NCBI RefSeq assembly: GCF_030816855.1
Contig: NZ_JAUSYK010000001.1
Coordinates: 806,001 to 870,000, forward strand
Reading direction: 5' to 3'
Length of the DNA: 64,000 bases
Origin: Arthrobacter sp. B3I4
Lineage (GTDB): Bacteria; Actinomycetota; Actinomycetes; Actinomycetales; Micrococcaceae
In this document: in pieces, positions 53,915 to 63,079 of the stretch
How the letters are laid out: each line of letters opens with the position of its first letter
How positions within the stretch are numbered: position 1 is the stretch's first letter
The notes under the pieces: generated by a model
The model's database searches: none
What the model was told of the DNA's origin: nothing
The model's input: the letters and a program-made list of their open reading frames with translations, nothing else
Position numbers and translations under genes: made by a program

Positions 53915-54958
53915 GAGGCTATATCGGTCGTCGGCGGCGGCATCGCGGGGCTGGCGCTGGCAGCACGCCTTGATCCCGGCCGCTTCCGGGTGACGGTCCA
54001 CGAAGCGCGGGAAGAGCCGCCCCGGGTGGAGACGTCGCTGGCGATGTGGCCGGAGGCTCAACGTGCGCTCGAGAAGATCGGGATACTCTCGGCCGTCGCT
54101 GCGGCGGGCGCAGATTTTGGCAGGATGGCCCTCCGTGACGGCTCGGGCGCTGTGCTTCTCGAGGCCGGGGCGCCAGGAGTCATCGGCGTGTCACGGGCCG
54201 ACCTGCTCCGGCTGTTGGATGTGGCCGTGCCAGGGTCTGTGGCGAGGGCGTACGGCACGGTGGCAACATTGCCTGCTTCAGGTCTTGTCGTGGGTGCGGA
54301 CGGCGTGCACAGTGTGGTTCGCCGGAACGTCTGGGGCGCACGCGCCCGGGCCAGACTAAGTCCGTACCTTGCCCTGCGCGGCATTATCGAGGCGCCCGTG
54401 TCGCCGGACGGCGGCGGCGAGTACTGGGGACGCGGGCAGCTGTTCGGCATCCTCCCCGCGTCTGGTGGCCGGACCTACTGGTACGCGTCCTACCGGTCCG
54501 CCCTCGGGCCAAGCGGTGTCGACGTCGAAGAGGCGCTGGAACTGACCCGTGCGCATTTCCGTGGCCGGGTGGGCGACATAGACAGCATCCTGGCGGCGGT
54601 GACACCGGAGACCACGCTGGCACAGCGGATCTGGACGGTGCCTTATCCGGGCAGCTACCACCGGGGCGGGGCGGTGCTGGTGGGGGACGCGGCGCACGGC
54701 ATGGCACCTAACCTGGGGCGCGGGGCCTGCGAGGCGCTGATCGACGCCGTCACCCTCGCGGATCTGCTCAACGCCGGTCCGGTCCCTGCCGCCCTGCAGG
54801 CATACAGCCGGCGCAGACTGCTCCGCAGCCAGGCGCTGCGCCTGGCCTCAAGCGCCATGGTACGGCTGGCCCTGGCCGAGCAGGCCCAGCCGTTACGGGA
54901 CAGACTGCTCCGGCTGGCGGGGAAGGCACAGGGCGGCGCGCCGTCGAAGGCTGAGTGA
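53912..54958 (+). CDS. FAD-dependent monooxygenase (salicylate-hydroxylase-like)
   Basis: A 348-residue class-A flavoprotein. The N-terminus ISVVGGGIAGLALAARL is the FAD-binding motif, SGLVVGADGVHSVVRR is the DG motif (about 125) and VLVGDAAHGMAPNLGRGACEALIDA is the GD motif (about 255). The ring-binding insert is short compared with PobA. Substrate unknown; aromatic or polyketide-like hydroxylation is typical. It is divergent from the importer operon and converges with the histidine phosphatase gene. Confidence 0.85.
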   Translation: MEAISVVGGGIAGLALAARLDPGRFRVTVHEAREEPPRVETSLAMWPEAQRALEKIGILSAVAAAGADFGRMALRDGSGAVLLEAGAPGVIGVSRADLLRLLDVAVPGSVARAYGTVATLPASGLVVGADGVHSVVRRNVWGARARARLSPYLALRGIIEAPVSPDGGGEYWGRGQLFGILPASGGRTYWYASYRSALGPSGVDVEEALELTRAHFRGRVGDIDSILAAVTPETTLAQRIWTVPYPGSYHRGGAVLVGDAAHGMAPNLGRGACEALIDAVTLADLLNAGPVPAALQAYSRRRLLRSQALRLASSAMVRLALAEQAQPLRDRLLRLAGKAQGGAPSKAE

Positions 54959-54973
54959 CTGCGTACGTCCAGG

Positions 54974-55642
54974 TTAGGCCGGGCGGCCGGTGGGATCCTC
55001 CGCCGTCGGGTCCGCCAGGGCGAGGCCGCCGACGGGACTGCCGTCCCAGTGGATCAGCCGCCAGCCGGCGTCGGGATCGCCTTCAAGCGCCACGATGCCG
55101 GTGTTGGCGAGCACGTGCCGCGCCGCGAACTCCGCTTCGACGTTGGCAGCCCGCAGGCCAGTCCAAACGCGGATCGCCGCACCGTGGCTGACGACGGCGA
55201 CCGTGGCGTCATCCGCGCCGGGCGCTGCGGCGGCGATCTGGGCGATCGAGTCGTAATAGCGTTCAAAGAACTCGTGACCGCTGGGGCCGGCGGGCATCCG
55301 CCGGTCCAGCTCGCCCGCGGACCAGGCGAAGACAGTGCCCAGATAGTGCAGGTGGGATTCACGGTCGGTGAGCTTCTCCAGCGCGCCCGCTTCGATCTCG
55401 CGCAATCCTTCCATTACCTCGATGTCCAGCCCGCGGCTGCCGGCCAACGGCGTGGCTGTGAGCTGGGTGCGGACCAGCGTGGAGGCGTACAAGAGCTCGA
55501 TCCGCTCGTTGGCCAGAGAGCGTGCCAGCGCGGCCGCCTGGCGCTCGCCGAGCGCGGTCAAGCCGGGACCGGGATGCGCGGTGTCCAGCTGGCCCAGCAC
55601 GTTTCCCGGGGTTTGGCCGTGGCGGATCAAGAGAAGCCTCAT
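54974..55642 (-). CDS. Histidine phosphatase-family (phosphoglycerate mutase-like) protein
   Basis: A 222-residue enzyme with the catalytic LLIRHGQTPGN at residues 3-13, the second basic and acid residues in EGLREIEAGALE (about 80) and the second His in VAVVSHGAAIRVW (about 155). It could be a cofactor-independent-type phosphatase acting on small phosphate esters. ATG 55642 starts right before the catalytic motif; the in-frame start at 55663 would add seven residues. Confidence 0.9.
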   Translation of the reverse strand: MRLLLIRHGQTPGNVLGQLDTAHPGPGLTALGERQAAALARSLANERIELLYASTLVRTQLTATPLAGSRGLDIEVMEGLREIEAGALEKLTDRESHLHYLGTVFAWSAGELDRRMPAGPSGHEFFERYYDSIAQIAAAAPGADDATVAVVSHGAAIRVWTGLRAANVEAEFAARHVLANTGIVALEGDPDAGWRLIHWDGSPVGGLALADPTAEDPTGRPA

Positions 55643-55695
55643 GGCTAGAATTTTACCGGGCATCCGGGGTCGGCCGGCTGGCGGCGCCTACGACG

Positions 55696-56565
55696 TCAAG
55701 GGATCCTGACGGTGGCCTGAACCGGAGCGTGGTCGCTGGGGTACCGGTCCGCCAGGCGGAAGGTGTTGACCGCGGCTTCGGAGACCTGGATCTGCGGGGT
55801 CACGGCAATCCAGTCGATCCGGCGCTCGCCGATGACCGGATCCTTATAGTTGGGAAATGTCCCGTATTCGGGCGTAAGCCGTTGCTTGGCGGCCTCCCAC
55901 GAATCCCGGAAGACTCCGCTTCCCACCAGAGCGGTGTACGCGCCGGAAGCGCCGGCGTCGGCGTTGAAGTCGCCCATCAGGACGGTGGGCAGCCCGGGCT
56001 CGAAGCGTGCCCTGTGGTCAATGATCGCCTCGGCGCTGCGCAGCTGCGCGTTTTCGGACTCGTGGTCGAAGTGGGTGTTGACCACCATCAGCTCCCGGCC
56101 GGTACAGCTGTCCTCGAACCGCCCCCAGGTGGCGATCCGGGTGACGTCATTGCCCCAGGTGGCGGACCCAACGACGTCGGGGGTGTCCGAAAGCCAGAAC
56201 TGGTCCCACGTCCGCAACCGCAAGCGGTTCGAATCGTAGAAGATGCACGAATGCTCGCCCCGGCTGCCGCCCTCGCGGCCGTGGCCGATCATCCGGTAGT
56301 GCTCCGGAAGGGCCTCATCTATGACGGCCAGCTGGTGCGCCAGCCCTTCCTGGATCCCCAGGACGTCGGGGCGTTCCTCGGCCAGAACGGCCTGCAGCGC
56401 CGGGACGCGTTCGGGCCAGTAATCTGCCTGTCCAGGCAGCGTCGCCGAGACGTCACAGCGGATGTTGAAGCTCATCAGGCTCAACGGCTCTGCTGCCTCG
56501 CGCGCTGGGCCCGGTCGGGCGCCGGTCGGATTGGTCCGTGCCGTCGACTCTGTGTCGCTCCGCAA
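55696..56565 (-). CDS. Endonuclease/exonuclease/phosphatase-family protein
   Basis: A 289-residue protein of the EEP (DNase I-like) fold: MSFNIRCD (about 31), DVLGIQEG with the metal-binding Glu (about 70), VVNTHFDHES (about 163), LMGDFNAD (about 196) and the terminal SDHAPV (about 279). The family includes nucleases and phosphodiesterases for sugars or lipids. TTG 56565 is the start given, with AGGAGA upstream; a downstream start near residue 30 is possible because the first 28 residues are polar and unlike the fold. Confidence 0.87.
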   Translation of the reverse strand: MRSDTESTARTNPTGARPGPAREAAEPLSLMSFNIRCDVSATLPGQADYWPERVPALQAVLAEERPDVLGIQEGLAHQLAVIDEALPEHYRMIGHGREGGSRGEHSCIFYDSNRLRLRTWDQFWLSDTPDVVGSATWGNDVTRIATWGRFEDSCTGRELMVVNTHFDHESENAQLRSAEAIIDHRARFEPGLPTVLMGDFNADAGASGAYTALVGSGVFRDSWEAAKQRLTPEYGTFPNYKDPVIGERRIDWIAVTPQIQVSEAAVNTFRLADRYPSDHAPVQATVRIP

Positions 56566-56655
56566 GGGGGTCTCCTCGTGTCGGTAACAGTCCCAGCTTC
56601 TACGATAGGTCTGGCCGGTTCTCGACGGGCACCTAAACGGCGGCCTGCCGCAAAG

Positions 56656-58113
56656 TTAATTTCCGGCGTCGGCGGCCAGGTGGTCGACCAACTTGTCCGC
56701 GATGCCCGTGTACTTGCCGGGAGTGAGGGCCAGCAGCCGGCCTTCGGCCTCAGGCGACAGGCCCAGACCCTGAACGAACTCCTGCATCCGGGCCGCATCG
56801 ACGCGCTGGCCGCGGGTCAGGTCCTTGAGCCGCTCGTACGGGTTTTCCATGCCTTCGACGCCGGCGATCGCCTCGGCCCGCATGACCATCTGGATCGCCT
56901 CGCCGAGGACTTCCCAGTTGGTGTCCAAATCCCGGGCGAGCACGTCCTCCGCCACGTCGAGCCGCTCCAGGCCCTTCGCGACATTGGAGATGGCCAGCAG
57001 GGAGTGGCCGAACGCAACGCCGATGTTGCGCTGCGAAGAGGAGTCGGTGAGGTCCCGCTGCCAGCGGGAGGTGACCAGGGTGGATCCCAGTACATCCAGC
57101 AGTCCGGAGGAGATTTCCAGGTTGGCTTCTGCGTTCTCAAAGCGGATCGGGTTGACCTTGTGCGGCATGGTCGAGGAGCCGGTGGCGCCGGCTACGGGGA
57201 CCTGCGCGAAGTAACCGATTGAGATGTAGCTCCAGATGTCCGTGCAGACGTTGTGCAGTATCCGGTTGAAGCGCGCGACGTCAGCGTACAGTTCGGCCTG
57301 CCAGTCGTGGCTTTCGATCTGGGTGGTCAGGGGATTCCAGGCAAGGCCGAGGCCCTCCACGAAGCTGCGCGCCACCTGCTCCCAGTCGGCGCCCGGAACG
57401 GAGGCGACGTGGGCAGCGTAGGTCCCGGTGGCGCCGTTGATCTTGCCGAGGTATTCGGTCCGGGCGATGCGGTCCAGCTGGCGGGTCAGCCGGTGGGCGA
57501 TCACGGCCAGTTCCTTGCCCAGCGTGGTGGGGGTGGCGGGCTGGCCGTGCGTGCGGGACAGCATCGGGACCGCACGGTTGGCCCCGGCCATGGCGCTGAT
57601 CTGGGCGACCAGCTGGCGGGCCGCCGGAAGCCAGACATCCTCCACCGCGCCCTTGACGCCGAGTGCGTAGGAGAGGTTGTTGATGTCTTCGGAGGTGCAG
57701 CCGAAGTGGACCATGGCCGTCAGATGCTCGATGCCGATCCCGGGCAGCCTGCGGCCGATGTAGTATTCCACGGCTTTGACGTCATGGACGGTGACGGCCT
57801 CGATCTCGGCCAGCTCCGAGACGGATGCGGCGTCGAACTCCGTCACGATGCTGCGCAGTTTCTCTTGCTGCTCTGCGCTCAGCGGCGCGGCTCCGGGCAG
57901 GACGTTGTTGCTGGTCAGGTGGATAAGCCATTCGACTTCGACGGCGACACGGTCACGGTTGAGGGCCGCCTCGGAGAGGTAGTCGACGAGCGGCGCCACG
58001 GCCGCCTGGTAGCGGCCGTCAAGCGGGCCGAGCGCGATCTGGGAGTCGGACGCGGCAAGGGCCAGGCGTCCGGACGGCGTGCGGGTCTCAGCTGTGGCGG
58101 CAGTTTCAGGCAT
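56656..58113 (-). CDS. purB: Adenylosuccinate lyase
   Basis: A 485-residue enzyme of purine synthesis, acting on SAICAR and adenylosuccinate. Signature GSSTMPHKVNPIRFENAEANLE (about 315, given in part) and the catalytic His region SRTHGQPATPTTLGKE (about 165) are present; STS/TSED motif CTSEDINNLSY (about 130). ATG 58113. No linked purine gene lies within the window. Confidence 0.95.
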   Translation of the reverse strand: MPETAATAETRTPSGRLALAASDSQIALGPLDGRYQAAVAPLVDYLSEAALNRDRVAVEVEWLIHLTSNNVLPGAAPLSAEQQEKLRSIVTEFDAASVSELAEIEAVTVHDVKAVEYYIGRRLPGIGIEHLTAMVHFGCTSEDINNLSYALGVKGAVEDVWLPAARQLVAQISAMAGANRAVPMLSRTHGQPATPTTLGKELAVIAHRLTRQLDRIARTEYLGKINGATGTYAAHVASVPGADWEQVARSFVEGLGLAWNPLTTQIESHDWQAELYADVARFNRILHNVCTDIWSYISIGYFAQVPVAGATGSSTMPHKVNPIRFENAEANLEISSGLLDVLGSTLVTSRWQRDLTDSSSQRNIGVAFGHSLLAISNVAKGLERLDVAEDVLARDLDTNWEVLGEAIQMVMRAEAIAGVEGMENPYERLKDLTRGQRVDAARMQEFVQGLGLSPEAEGRLLALTPGKYTGIADKLVDHLAADAGN

Positions 58114-58299
58114 GAGCCGATTCTTTCACGAAGTGCCCCGGGCCCTTAAGCGGGGTGTTGCGTATGACCTCCCGCACCGAGCCCCGCCCGCCACGGCGGC
58201 GGACCTTATCCACATGGCCGTCCCTGCAGGTTCCGGCCAGCCACGGCCGGGCCCTAGCGTCTAACCGGGATCCGAACAAGGACGAAGGGAGTGCGGTTG

Positions 58300-58596
58300 A
58301 TGAGCGGCACCCTGACGGCAGCAGATGCAGCGGCCTGTGCTTCGCGAAGTTATGAAGTGCAGCAGTTGGCGAACCAGGTGGCTGGCTGTGCGGAGCGGGC
58401 AGACGCCGTGCTCGCGGCGCTGGGAAGGCTGGAGATGCAGGCCTGGCAATCACCGGCGGGCCGCGCCTACCGGACGACGCTTTCCCTTCAGGCGGCTTCA
58501 CTCCGGCGAGCCCGCGCTGGCCTGCTGGAGGCGGCTGCGGTGGTCCGGGCACACGCCCAGCACGTGGCGCTCTCGTCCGGACGCCCAGGGTACTGA
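58300..58596 (+). CDS. Small WXG100-like helical protein
   Basis: A 98-residue Ala-rich all-helical protein with a central W-Q-S-P-A-G turn (about residue 48-53) between two long helices, the layout of WXG100 (ESX) proteins, though the strict W-x-G is replaced by W-x-x-x-x-G. ATG 58300 has AGGGAG 10 nt upstream. Its stop overlaps the start of the next gene (TGATG), which itself begins with a similar helical domain, so the two are probably made and perhaps exported together. Confidence 0.7.
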   Translation: MSGTLTAADAAACASRSYEVQQLANQVAGCAERADAVLAALGRLEMQAWQSPAGRAYRTTLSLQAASLRRARAGLLEAAAVVRAHAQHVALSSGRPGY

Positions 58597-60041
58597 TGGC
58601 AGAACCCAGCCCGTCCGGCTCCGGCGACGCGCCGCGGCCCTCAGCGCCGGCGCCGGACGGGATGCTGCGCATCCGGGGCGGTGTGGGGGGCCTCAGCTTC
58701 CAGTTTGAGGAACTGCTGGCCGGAGCCGCGGCGCTGGACGGTGCGGTAAGCCAGCTCTATGCCCTGGAGGCGGAGGCCGACAGCGTGCGGCGGTCGCTGT
58801 TCGGCTACCAGCCCGATGCTTACCGCAGCGGCAGCAACGCCATCATTGCCGTAGGGGAGGCCGGCCGGGACATTGGCCGGGTAAGGGCGGAGCTGGAAAA
58901 CATTGCGGCCCAGGTCCGGGCCAGCCACCGGGAGTACGAGTTCACCGAGGCCCGGAACGCCCTTTTACTCAGGATGGGCTTGTCCGGACCCGAGTACGGT
59001 TCCGCCGAGGGCGCCTTCCAGCTCCCGGGCCTCCGCGACCAAGTGGAACAAAGAGTCGCACTCGTCCCTCACGGATTGGCGCTGCTGCTGGGCGTGCCTC
59101 TTCCGCTGGCCGAGGCCCTGAAGGCGTCGGGGGCGGTGGCGGGCGGCCCCGGCGACCTCCGGCGCACGATCCGCGAACTGACCGCAATGCCGGGACTGGG
59201 GTTCCTGAAGCCCAGGCCTGTCTCGGTCATTCGTAGCGAATCGGGCACCGCCGAGGTCGACCTGTCTGCGGCAGGGCTGCTCCGGCAGGCGGAGGCCGTC
59301 GGCCGGACCAGCGGTGACATCGAAGTCATCCAGACCGACGTCGGAGACAGCCGGGCCTGGGTGGTCGTTCTACCGGGAACGCAGCTCGACGGCCTGCCCG
59401 CGGGGACGAACCCCTTCGACACTGCGGGGATCGCCGAGGCCCTCGGGTACGATTCGCGGGAGACCGGCCTGGCCATCCGGCAGGCACTCCGCGACGCCGG
59501 GGCGGCCGCGGGGGAGCAGGTTGCCGCCGTCGGCTACAGCCAGGGCGGGATCCACGCCATGAACCTCAGCAGTGACGAGGCCTTCCTCGCCGAATTCGAC
59601 CTCAAATTCGTGCTGACCGCCGGTTCACCGGTCGGCGGGATCACCCCCGGGCCCGGCATCAGCAGCCTCCACCTGGAGCACCAGCACGACTGGGTGCCGG
59701 GAAGTGACGGGACGCCGAACCCGGACACCCGGGACCGCGTTACCGTGACGCTGACGAACGACCTCGTCCTGCCGCCGGGGCAGGACTTCGGGCTCGGACC
59801 CGGCCACCGGCTGGAGAACTACGTTGAGGGGGCGGAAGCAATCTCCGGTAGCCGGGACCCGTCGCTCCAGGCATCGGCGGCAGCCCTGGCCGCCGTGGTC
59901 GGTTCAGGGGGCACGGCATCGGTAACGAGGTTTTCGCTGCGCCGGGAAGCGTCTCCGGCAGGCCCCGCCACTGCGACGGGACCGGAGCCGCGGGTACGCC
60001 ACCCGGACGCATCGCGGGGAGCGCGGCGGCTGCGCGGCTAG
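58596..60041 (+). CDS. Alpha/beta hydrolase with N-terminal WXG/LXG-like helical domain
   Basis: A 481-residue protein. Residues about 30-130 are an Ala/Glu-rich helical region resembling WXG100-type secretion domains. A middle hydrophobic stretch (about 145-190) follows. The C-terminal half is an alpha/beta hydrolase: elbow AVGYSQGGIHA (Ser about 313), EHQHDWVPG (Asp about 370) and GLGPGHRLENY (His about 400), a plausible Ser-Asp-His triad. The last 60 residues are Pro/Ala/Arg-rich. It may be a surface or secreted esterase. No type VII core gene is near. Confidence 0.72.
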   Translation: MAEPSPSGSGDAPRPSAPAPDGMLRIRGGVGGLSFQFEELLAGAAALDGAVSQLYALEAEADSVRRSLFGYQPDAYRSGSNAIIAVGEAGRDIGRVRAELENIAAQVRASHREYEFTEARNALLLRMGLSGPEYGSAEGAFQLPGLRDQVEQRVALVPHGLALLLGVPLPLAEALKASGAVAGGPGDLRRTIRELTAMPGLGFLKPRPVSVIRSESGTAEVDLSAAGLLRQAEAVGRTSGDIEVIQTDVGDSRAWVVVLPGTQLDGLPAGTNPFDTAGIAEALGYDSRETGLAIRQALRDAGAAAGEQVAAVGYSQGGIHAMNLSSDEAFLAEFDLKFVLTAGSPVGGITPGPGISSLHLEHQHDWVPGSDGTPNPDTRDRVTVTLTNDLVLPPGQDFGLGPGHRLENYVEGAEAISGSRDPSLQASAAALAAVVGSGGTASVTRFSLRREASPAGPATATGPEPRVRHPDASRGARRLRG

Positions 60042-60056
60042 CCTTGGGTCTGCGCG

Positions 60057-60485
60057 CTAGCGCCGCCGGCCGCCCGGCAGTCTGTTCGCCACCAAGGAAA
60101 CGACGGTGATGATGATGGCCGCCAGCACGGCAGTCCAGAAGAACGAGTCGATGGTGAAGTGCACCGGCGTGTAGGAGCTCAACCAGGAGGTGAGGTAGAG
60201 CATCGCGGCGTTGATGACGATCGTGAACAGCCCCAGCGTCAGGATGGTGAGCGGCAGTGAGAGGAGGCTGACGAGCGGCTTGACGAGGGCGTTGACGATG
60301 CCGAAGATCAACCCGATGAACAGGTACGCCAGGACGATACCGATAGCGTCTGTGCCCTGGCTGGCTCCGCTGTTGGCGACAGCGCCGGTCGTGGCGGAGG
60401 TGGAGATATTCAGTCCAGGAAGAATCCAGCTGGCGATCCACAGGGCCAGCGCATTGACGATGACCCGCACAATGAGTGAGCGCAT
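60057..60485 (-). CDS. Phage-holin-family (Phage_holin_4_2) membrane protein
   Basis: A 142-residue protein with four hydrophobic helices and the family pattern SLIVRVIVNALALWIASWILPG at the start, FGIVNALVKPLVSLLSLPLTILTLG in the middle. Despite the name, these proteins are common chromosomal membrane proteins of unknown role, and there is no prophage context. It is divergent from hisC by 59 bp. Confidence 0.85.
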   Translation of the reverse strand: MRSLIVRVIVNALALWIASWILPGLNISTSATTGAVANSGASQGTDAIGIVLAYLFIGLIFGIVNALVKPLVSLLSLPLTILTLGLFTIVINAAMLYLTSWLSSYTPVHFTIDSFFWTAVLAAIIITVVSLVANRLPGGRRR

Positions 60486-60531
60486 GGCCCCATGCTGTCA
60501 CATCGCCGGACCGTCAGGCAGGAGTGCGAAG

Positions 60532-60547
60532 TAGGCTAGGTGCCATG
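60532..60547 (+). promoter_or_regulatory. Putative -10 box giving a leaderless hisC mRNA
   Basis: TAGGCT (60532-60537) is followed by 7 nt and ATG at 60545, with no ribosome binding site. Confidence 0.4.
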
Positions 60548-61663
60548 ACTTCTTCAGAAAACCCGGCCGGCGGAATCCGCCCCCGGCCGGTGGTAGACCT
60601 GCTTCCCCGTTACGCGGCCGGAAAACCGCCGGTCCCTGTCGAGGGGCTCGCGAGCTACAAGCTCTCCTCCAACGAGAACCCGCTGCCGCCGATTCCTGCA
60701 GTGCAGCAGGCCATCGCAGCACGGACCGACTTCAACCGTTACCCGGATCCGCTGAGCAGCAAGCTCCGGGGGGCGCTCGCCGATTTCCTCGATATTCCGG
60801 CCGAGGACATCGTCACCGGCGCCGGCAGTCTCGGTGCCCTGAACCAGCTTTTGGCCACCTTCGCCGGCCAGAACGACGACGGCAAAGCCGACGAGGTCAT
60901 CTATGCCTGGCGCTCGTTCGAGGCCTATCCGATCAGCGTGGGCCTCGCCGGCGCTGAGAGCGTGCAGATCCCGCTGACCCCCGAGGGCCGGCACGATCTT
61001 GACGCGATGGCAGCCGCGGTCACGGCCCGCACGCGGATGATTCTGCTCTGCACCCCCAACAACCCGACCGGCCCCATCCTTACGACTGCCGAGACGGAGC
61101 GGTTCCTCAAGACGGTCCCTTCCGACGTCGTGGTCGTCATTGACGAGGCCTACCAGGAGTTTGTCCGGGCCGCCGACGCCGTCGACGGCATCGAGATGTA
61201 CCGAAAGTACCCCAACGTCGTGGTGCTGCGGACCTTTTCCAAGGCTCACGGCCTGGCCGGGTTGCGGGTTGGCTACAGCGTGTCCCAGCCGGAACTGACC
61301 CAGCACCTGCGGGTTACCGCGACGCCCTTTGCAGTTTCCCAGATCGGAGAGGACGCCGCCGTCGCGTCCCTGCAGCACTTCGGGGAGGTTGTAGAAAGGG
61401 TACAAAGCCTGGTGGACGAGCGGGACCGCGTAACGGCGGCTCTGCGTGAGCTGGGATGGTTCGTGCCGGACGCTCAAGGGAACTTCATCTGGCTCAATCT
61501 GGGCGCTAACAGCGCTGAATTTGCCGCTCTGGCAGGCGAACGCGCGCTGTCCGTCCGGGCGTTCGGAAATGAGGGGGTACGGGTCAGTATCGGTGAGGCC
61601 GAGGCGAACAGCCGGTTCCTTGAGCTGTGTGCGATCTATACAAAAGCCCCCCGGCGTTCCTAG
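60545..61663 (+). CDS. hisC: Histidinol-phosphate / aromatic aminotransferase
   Basis: A 372-residue fold-type I PLP enzyme: YKLSSNENPLPP (about 38), CTPNNPTGP (about 174), the Asp in VVVIDEAYQEF (about 200) and the PLP Lys in RTFSKAHGLAGLRVGY (about 235). The family includes HisC and the aromatic aminotransferase Pat of actinobacteria; the isolated location, away from other his genes, makes Pat possible. It ends 147 bp before the E1-alpha gene. Confidence 0.88.
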   Translation: MTSSENPAGGIRPRPVVDLLPRYAAGKPPVPVEGLASYKLSSNENPLPPIPAVQQAIAARTDFNRYPDPLSSKLRGALADFLDIPAEDIVTGAGSLGALNQLLATFAGQNDDGKADEVIYAWRSFEAYPISVGLAGAESVQIPLTPEGRHDLDAMAAAVTARTRMILLCTPNNPTGPILTTAETERFLKTVPSDVVVVIDEAYQEFVRAADAVDGIEMYRKYPNVVVLRTFSKAHGLAGLRVGYSVSQPELTQHLRVTATPFAVSQIGEDAAVASLQHFGEVVERVQSLVDERDRVTAALRELGWFVPDAQGNFIWLNLGANSAEFAALAGERALSVRAFGNEGVRVSIGEAEANSRFLELCAIYTKAPRRS

Positions 61664-61738
61664 CGCTTAACGCGAAGCCTGCAGGCAGCGGGCGGCGGCT
61701 AAAGTAGGGACGAGTTAGCCAAAATATATGCCGGATCT

Positions 61739-61750
61739 GGAATGTATTCC
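61739..61750. promoter_or_regulatory. Palindrome upstream of the dehydrogenase operon
   Basis: GGAAT-GT-ATTCC is a perfect 12-bp dyad about 60 bp before the E1-alpha start, next to AT-rich TATATA-type sequences (61725-61765) that could hold the promoter. Confidence 0.35.
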
Positions 61751-61810
61751 TTGTCCGTTATATATCCCAGCGATTGCAGCGCATGCGGATGCGGCAGGCA
61801 AGGAGACGGT

Positions 61811-63079
61811 ATGGGCGCCACACATCTGCCCTCAACCGAGTTCGACGGACTTGACGTGGACGACCAGCTAGAGGCGCAGGCGGAAGCCGTGCTGGGTGCC
61901 CCCGACGCCCCGATGGTCCAGCTGTTAAGCCCGGAGGGAACCCTGGGAACGGATCCGGTCTTTTCGGAGTACGCCGCCCGGCTGGACGCCGCCAAACTCC
62001 GGGGTTTCTACGCCGACATGGCCAAGATCCGGCGGTTCGACGTCGAGGCGACTGCCCTGCAACGGCAAGGGCAGCTGGCGTTGTGGGTTCCGCTCACAGG
62101 CCAAGAGGCGGCGCAGATCGGCTCCGGGCGGGCGAGCCAGCCGCAGGACTACATTTTCCCCACTTACCGTGAGCACGGCGTCGCGTTGACCCGCAAAGTC
62201 GACCTGGCCGAGCTGCTGCGCCAGTTCCGGGGTGTGTCCAACGGCGGCTGGAACCCCAAGGACACCAACTTCCACCTGTACACGCTGGTCCTCGCTGCCC
62301 AGACACCGCACGCGGTGGGCTACGCCATGGGCATCCAGCGGGACCAGAAGCTGGCGGCCGCCCGCGCCGCTGCGGGCGGGACGGGGCCCGAGAGGCAGGC
62401 GCCCAAGGCCGCCGTCATGGTCTACTTCGGCGACGGAGCCAGCTCCGAGGGCGACGTGCACGAATCCATGGTCTTCGCTTCCTCCTACAACGCTCCCGTC
62501 GTGTTCTTTTGCCAGAACAACCACTGGGCGATCTCCGTTCCCACCGCCGTGCAGACGCGGATCCCGCTCTCCAACCGGGCCAAGGGATACGGCTTCCCCG
62601 GCATCCGGGTGGACGGCAACGACGTCATCGCGGTCCACGCCGTCACCGAGTGGGCCCTCGAACGGGCCCGCGAAGGCAAAAGCCCGGTGCTGATCGAGGC
62701 TTTCACCTACCGCGTCGGCGCGCACACCACCGCTGACGATCCGACGAAGTACCGCGGCTCCGAGGAAGAAGCGCAATGGCGGGCTAAGGACCCACTGGAG
62801 CGGCTGGAGAAGTATCTCCGCGCCGAGGGTTTCGCCGATGATGCCTTCTTTGAACAGGTCAGGGCCGACGGCGACGAGCTCGCCGCCTACGTGCGCAAAA
62901 CCACCCACGACCTGGAAACCCCGGACATCCGCACCGCGTTCGCCAACACCTACGCCGAGGCGCACCCCTTGATCGCCGAAGAGCTGGCCTGGTTCGAGGA
63001 CTACAGCGCCGGCTTTGCCGACGAAGCCGGCGCCGGCGGGTCGGGGAACCAGGCAGACACAGACGGGGCCGCCAGCTGA
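61811..63079 (+). CDS. 2-oxoacid (branched-chain or pyruvate) dehydrogenase E1 alpha subunit
   Basis: A 422-residue thiamin-diphosphate enzyme subunit. FPTYREHGVALTR (about 118) and the ThDP motif YFGDGASSEGDVHESMVFASSYNAPVVFFCQNN (about 205-237, given as a range) are present, and the loop around YRVGAHTTADDPTKYRG (about 300) is typical of the branched-chain keto-acid branch. It starts at ATG 61811 after AGGAGAC. Its stop overlaps the beta-subunit start (TGATG). Confidence 0.92.
   Translation: MGATHLPSTEFDGLDVDDQLEAQAEAVLGAPDAPMVQLLSPEGTLGTDPVFSEYAARLDAAKLRGFYADMAKIRRFDVEATALQRQGQLALWVPLTGQEAAQIGSGRASQPQDYIFPTYREHGVALTRKVDLAELLRQFRGVSNGGWNPKDTNFHLYTLVLAAQTPHAVGYAMGIQRDQKLAAARAAAGGTGPERQAPKAAVMVYFGDGASSEGDVHESMVFASSYNAPVVFFCQNNHWAISVPTAVQTRIPLSNRAKGYGFPGIRVDGNDVIAVHAVTEWALERAREGKSPVLIEAFTYRVGAHTTADDPTKYRGSEEEAQWRAKDPLERLEKYLRAEGFADDAFFEQVRADGDELAAYVRKTTHDLETPDIRTAFANTYAEAHPLIAEELAWFEDYSAGFADEAGAGGSGNQADTDGAAS

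Noticed and set aside
55522..57222. 566-codon plus-strand frame across the phosphatase, EEP and purB region
   Set aside because: It crosses three well-supported minus-strand genes and has Arg/Gly/Gln-rich composition without motifs.
60057..60485. Prophage remnant because of the phage-holin-family gene
   Set aside because: No integrase, terminase, capsid or lysis gene is near, base composition is unchanged, and this family is common on actinobacterial chromosomes.
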